In this document: positions 9,101 through 9,423 of the stretch, in pieces
How positions within the stretch are numbered: position 1 is the first letter of the stretch
How the letters are laid out: each line of letters starts with the position of its first letter
Origin: Mycobacterium syngnathidarum
Lineage (GTDB): Bacteria; Actinomycetota; Actinomycetes; Mycobacteriales; Mycobacteriaceae
Assembly: GCF_001942625.1 (NCBI RefSeq)
Contig: NZ_MLCL01000085.1
Location: 1-9,423 of the forward strand
Direction of reading: 5' to 3'
Length of the DNA stretch: 9,423 nt
Notes under the pieces: generated by a model
What the model saw: the letters and a program-made list of their open reading frames with translations, nothing else
Database searches by the model: none
Told to the model about the DNA's origin: nothing
Translations under genes and position numbers: made by a program

Positions 9101-9423
9101 CGCCGTCAAAGGCGCACGCCGGTCCGAATCCTCGCCGACATGCGGTGCCAACTGCGCGACCGTGGGCGCGTCGAACAACGTGCGTACCGCCAGCCCGGCA
9201 TCCAAATCGGTGTTGACGGCGGCGACCACCCGCATCGCGAGAATACTGTCGCCGCCGAGGTCGAAGAAGGAGTCGTCGATGCCGACCCGTTCCAACCCGA
9301 GGACCTGGGCGTAGATACCGGCCAGGATCTCCTCGGTCGCGGTGCCCGGCGCCCGATAATGATCGGTGCCGGTGTATTCCGGAGCCGGCAGGGCCCGCTT
9401 GTCGAGCTTGCCGTTGACCGTCA
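1..9423 (-). CDS. Internal part of a giant multimodular non-ribosomal peptide synthetase, open at both ends
   Basis: The frame contains 3,140 complete codons with no stop that I can find, and every domain listed below lies in it. It encodes an NRPS: A domains activate amino acids as adenylates, T domains carry them on phosphopantetheine, and C domains form peptide bonds. The order from the N-terminal side is A(end)-T, C-A(MT)-T, C-A-T, C-A(start). Three C-domain HHxxxDGWS motifs, three LGGDS carrier serines, two complete sets of A-domain motifs and one SAM-binding methyltransferase are visible. There is no epimerase, reductase or thioesterase, so chain release happens elsewhere. Start and stop lie outside the window, so loading module, total size and promoter are unknown. 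Codon choice and phrasing look mycobacterial. The product is not identified; a lipopeptide or cyclic peptide is possible. Confidence 0.97.
2..154 (-). other. Module 4 adenylation (A) domain, N-terminal start only
   Basis: The last readable residues include [20 protein letters not shown] and then VSLSYR, the beginning of the A1 motif. The window ends there, so the core, the specificity pocket and the substrate are not visible. The protein sequence over this stretch is almost the same as the start of the module 3 A domain, with one clear change, ESS(V)P in place of ESS(I)P. Confidence 0.9.
197..1522 (-). other. Module 4 condensation (C) domain
   Basis: Motifs are [13 protein letters not shown] (C1), RHESLRTKF (C2), catalytic HHIAADGWS at 1088-1114 (C3), [12 protein letters not shown] (C4), [10 protein letters not shown] (C5), [13 protein letters not shown] (C6) and [13 protein letters not shown] (C7). 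It transfers the chain from the module 3 carrier to the module 4 amino acid. It is a close paralogue of the module 3 C domain, which suggests duplication of a C-containing block. Its downstream linker runs into a 190-bp segment almost identical to the module 3 copy. Confidence 0.95.
1559..1783 (-). other. Module 3 peptidyl carrier (T/PCP) domain
   Basis: The motif [13 protein letters not shown] gives the phosphopantetheine site at 1667-1669. The domain is nearly the same as the module 1 carrier ([20 protein letters not shown] against [20 protein letters not shown]). It holds the chain after the third condensation in this segment and donates it to module 4. No epimerase follows. Confidence 0.95.
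1670..1845 (-). repeat. Repeat of A10-carrier junction, module 3 copy
   Basis: This stretch aligns without gaps to 9248-9423 with about 19 differences in 176 bases by hand count, mostly at third codon positions. It encodes the A10 motif, A-T linker and first half of the carrier up to the phosphopantetheine serine. It points to shared ancestry of modules 1 and 3 here, older than the 190-bp repeat. Confidence 0.85.
1802..3310 (-). other. Module 3 adenylation (A) domain
   Basis: A complete A domain of about 500 residues: [14 protein letters not shown] (A1), [15 protein letters not shown] (A2), [18 protein letters not shown] (A3), FDFSVWE (A4), NGYGPTETT (A5), [18 protein letters not shown] (A6), YRTGDLV (A7), [10 protein letters not shown] (A8), [14 protein letters not shown] (A9) and [10 protein letters not shown] (A10). 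Aligned by eye to GrsA, the pocket residues are D-F-W-S-M-A-G-V-Y plus lysine. The D-F-W opening occurs in threonine codes, but the remaining positions do not match one I know, so the substrate is unresolved. VAAEACP has alanine where VAGEACP is usual. Most of the domain has an unusually G/T-rich sense strand, broken by a short ordinary-composition segment near 2491-2610. Confidence 0.95.
3157..3346 (-). repeat. Near-identical intragenic repeat, module 3 copy (C-A linker and start of A)
   Basis: These 190 bases match 1-190 with an offset of 3,156 and three mismatches by my base-by-base reading (at 3241, 3326 and 3331). The stretch encodes the C-A linker from about [20 protein letters not shown] to the A1 motif. 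Similarity falls sharply just above 3346, inside the linker, while the low-coordinate limit is unknown because the other copy is cut by the window edge. This level of DNA identity is well above that of the neighbouring C domains, so recent duplication or gene conversion is likely. Confidence 0.93.
3356..4690 (-). other. Module 3 condensation (C) domain
   Basis: This domain joins the peptide ending in the N-methylated residue to the module 3 amino acid. Motifs are [13 protein letters not shown] (C1), RQESLRTVF (C2, with Q where the module 2 and 4 copies have H), catalytic HHIAADGWS at 4253-4279 (C3), [12 protein letters not shown] (C4), [10 protein letters not shown] (C5), [13 protein letters not shown] (C6) and [13 protein letters not shown] (C7). 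It is a close paralogue of the module 4 C domain, with long stretches of shared protein and DNA sequence, for example the 39 identical bases at 3676-3714 and 511-549. With no epimerase upstream it is probably an LCL type. Confidence 0.95.
4733..4960 (-). other. Module 2 peptidyl carrier (T/PCP) domain
   Basis: The carrier motif is [13 protein letters not shown], with the phosphopantetheine-accepting serine at 4838-4840. It carries the N-methylated residue and then the peptide formed by the module 2 C domain. It differs from the module 1 and 3 carriers (FFVLGGDS instead of FFDLGGDS, and [11 protein letters not shown] instead of [11 protein letters not shown] or [11 protein letters not shown]). 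It passes straight to a C domain, with no epimerase. Confidence 0.95.
4970..5131 (-). other. Module 2 adenylation domain, C-terminal part after the MT insertion (A9-A10)
   Basis: The A domain resumes with [20 protein letters not shown] (A9 region) and [14 protein letters not shown] (A10), giving the conserved lysine of the mobile C-terminal subdomain. The wording [13 protein letters not shown] differs from the [13 protein letters not shown] of modules 1 and 3. Together with the different C and T domains, this indicates that module 2 has a different ancestry from its neighbours. Confidence 0.92.
5132..6325 (-). other. Module 2 N-methyltransferase (MT) domain inserted in the A domain
   Basis: About 400 residues lie between A8 and A10 of the module 2 A domain. 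The SAM-binding motif [17 protein letters not shown] (glycine-rich loop coded around 6083-6109) is followed by [16 protein letters not shown], then [18 protein letters not shown] and [11 protein letters not shown]. The N-terminal part has [14 protein letters not shown] and PLPEMEEWR, and the C-terminal part ends in [10 protein letters not shown], all characteristic wording for NRPS N-methyltransferases. It should move a methyl group from SAM to the amino nitrogen of the residue on the module 2 carrier before condensation. The SAM motif looks intact, so I expect it to be active. N- rather than C- or O-methylation is inferred from insertion position and family resemblance. Confidence 0.92.
6326..7687 (-). 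other. Module 2 adenylation (A) domain, N-terminal and core part (A1-A8), interrupted by MT
   Basis: This part activates the module 2 amino acid with ATP. Motifs are [14 protein letters not shown] (A1), [15 protein letters not shown] (A2), [18 protein letters not shown] (A3, 7138-7191), FDASIFEW (A4), [10 protein letters not shown] (A5), [18 protein letters not shown] (A6), YRTGDLV (A7) and [10 protein letters not shown] (A8). Aligned by eye to GrsA, the pocket residues read D-A-F-L-V-G-A-I-W plus the A10 lysine. The aspartate means an alpha-amino acid, and the rest is hydrophobic, so an aliphatic residue such as Val, Leu or Ile is plausible. I do not recognise an exact code. After A8 the domain leads into a methyltransferase, the normal insertion site in N-methylating modules. 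Confidence 0.93.
7754..9103 (-). other. Module 2 condensation (C) domain
   Basis: This domain catalyses peptide bond formation between the module 1 thioester and the N-methylated aminoacyl group of module 2. Visible motifs in order are [10 protein letters not shown] (C1), RHESLRTVF (C2), catalytic HHIAFDGWS at 8666-8692 (C3, second histidine is the general base), [12 protein letters not shown] (C4), [10 protein letters not shown] (C5), [13 protein letters not shown] (C6) and [13 protein letters not shown] (C7). Length, about 450 residues, is normal. The wording differs from the C domains of modules 3 and 4 ([22 protein letters not shown]), so it belongs to a separate lineage. That would fit an acceptor site for a methylated amino acid, but this is inference. 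Confidence 0.94.
9140..9364 (-). other. Module 1 peptidyl carrier (T/PCP) domain
   Basis: This is a carrier domain of about 75 residues with the motif [13 protein letters not shown]. The serine at 9245-9247 is the expected site of 4'-phosphopantetheine attachment. It holds the upstream aminoacyl or peptidyl intermediate and is the donor for the C domain that follows. It ends in the usual [14 protein letters not shown] helix. It goes directly into a C domain with no epimerase between, so the donated residue is probably L-configured unless the downstream C domain is a dual C/E type. Its DNA is close to that of the module 3 carrier. Confidence 0.95.
9248..9423 (-). repeat. Repeat of A10-carrier junction, module 1 copy (cut by window edge)
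   Basis: This is the partner of 1670-1845, offset 7,578. The similarity runs to the window end, so the homologous block may include more of the module 1 A domain. Confidence 0.85.
9374..9423 (-). other. Module 1 A domain, C-terminal tail (A10 motif)
   Basis: The first readable residues are [16 protein letters not shown], the A10 core motif that closes an NRPS adenylation domain. The first K in NGK is the conserved lysine that contacts adenylate and carboxylate. The rest of this A domain, including its specificity pocket, is beyond the window edge, so the substrate of module 1 cannot be predicted. The same wording recurs at the end of the module 3 A domain. Confidence 0.93.

Noticed and set aside
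1..9423. Possible split into several NRPS proteins or a frameshift between modules
   Set aside because: Motifs checked at 1088-1114, 1667, 4253-4279, 4838, 5561, 6083, 8666-8692 and 9245 all lie in the same frame, and I found no stop or restart between them.

Overview
The window is an internal slice of one very large non-ribosomal peptide synthetase (NRPS) gene on the minus strand. A single reading frame (codons at plus-strand positions 2-4, 5-7 and so on) shows no stop where I read it from 9421 to 2, about 3,140 codons. It runs off both ends, so neither start nor stop codon is present. I see no intergenic space, RNA gene, insertion sequence, CRISPR array or promoter. The base composition (GC-rich), codon choice and domain wording (for example [19 protein letters not shown] around the carrier serine) suggest a high-GC actinomycete, most likely a mycobacterium or close relative. 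That is recognition by eye, not a database match.

In the direction of translation (high to low coordinates) the order is: end of an adenylation (A) domain and carrier (T) domain of module 1; C, A with an inserted N-methyltransferase (MT), and T of module 2; C-A-T of module 3; C and the first part of A of module 4. No epimerase or thioesterase domain is present. The segment should extend a peptidyl chain from module 1 by an N-methylated residue, then by the residue of module 3, and then pass it to module 4. The reader can think of it as X1 - (N-Me)X2 - X3 - X4 inside a longer peptide or lipopeptide.

The most notable feature is mosaicism. The C-A linker and start of the A domain are almost identical at DNA level in modules 3 and 4 (190 bp, 3 mismatches), and the similarity breaks off abruptly inside the linker. 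The module 3 A domain also has a strongly G/T-biased sense strand, interrupted by a short segment of ordinary composition that carries several substrate-pocket residues. This looks like past recombination between or into A domains, a known way for NRPS specificity to change. An N-methylating module in a mycobacterial-looking NRPS recalls the M. avium subsp. paratuberculosis lipopentapeptide synthetase, but identity with that gene cannot be shown here.
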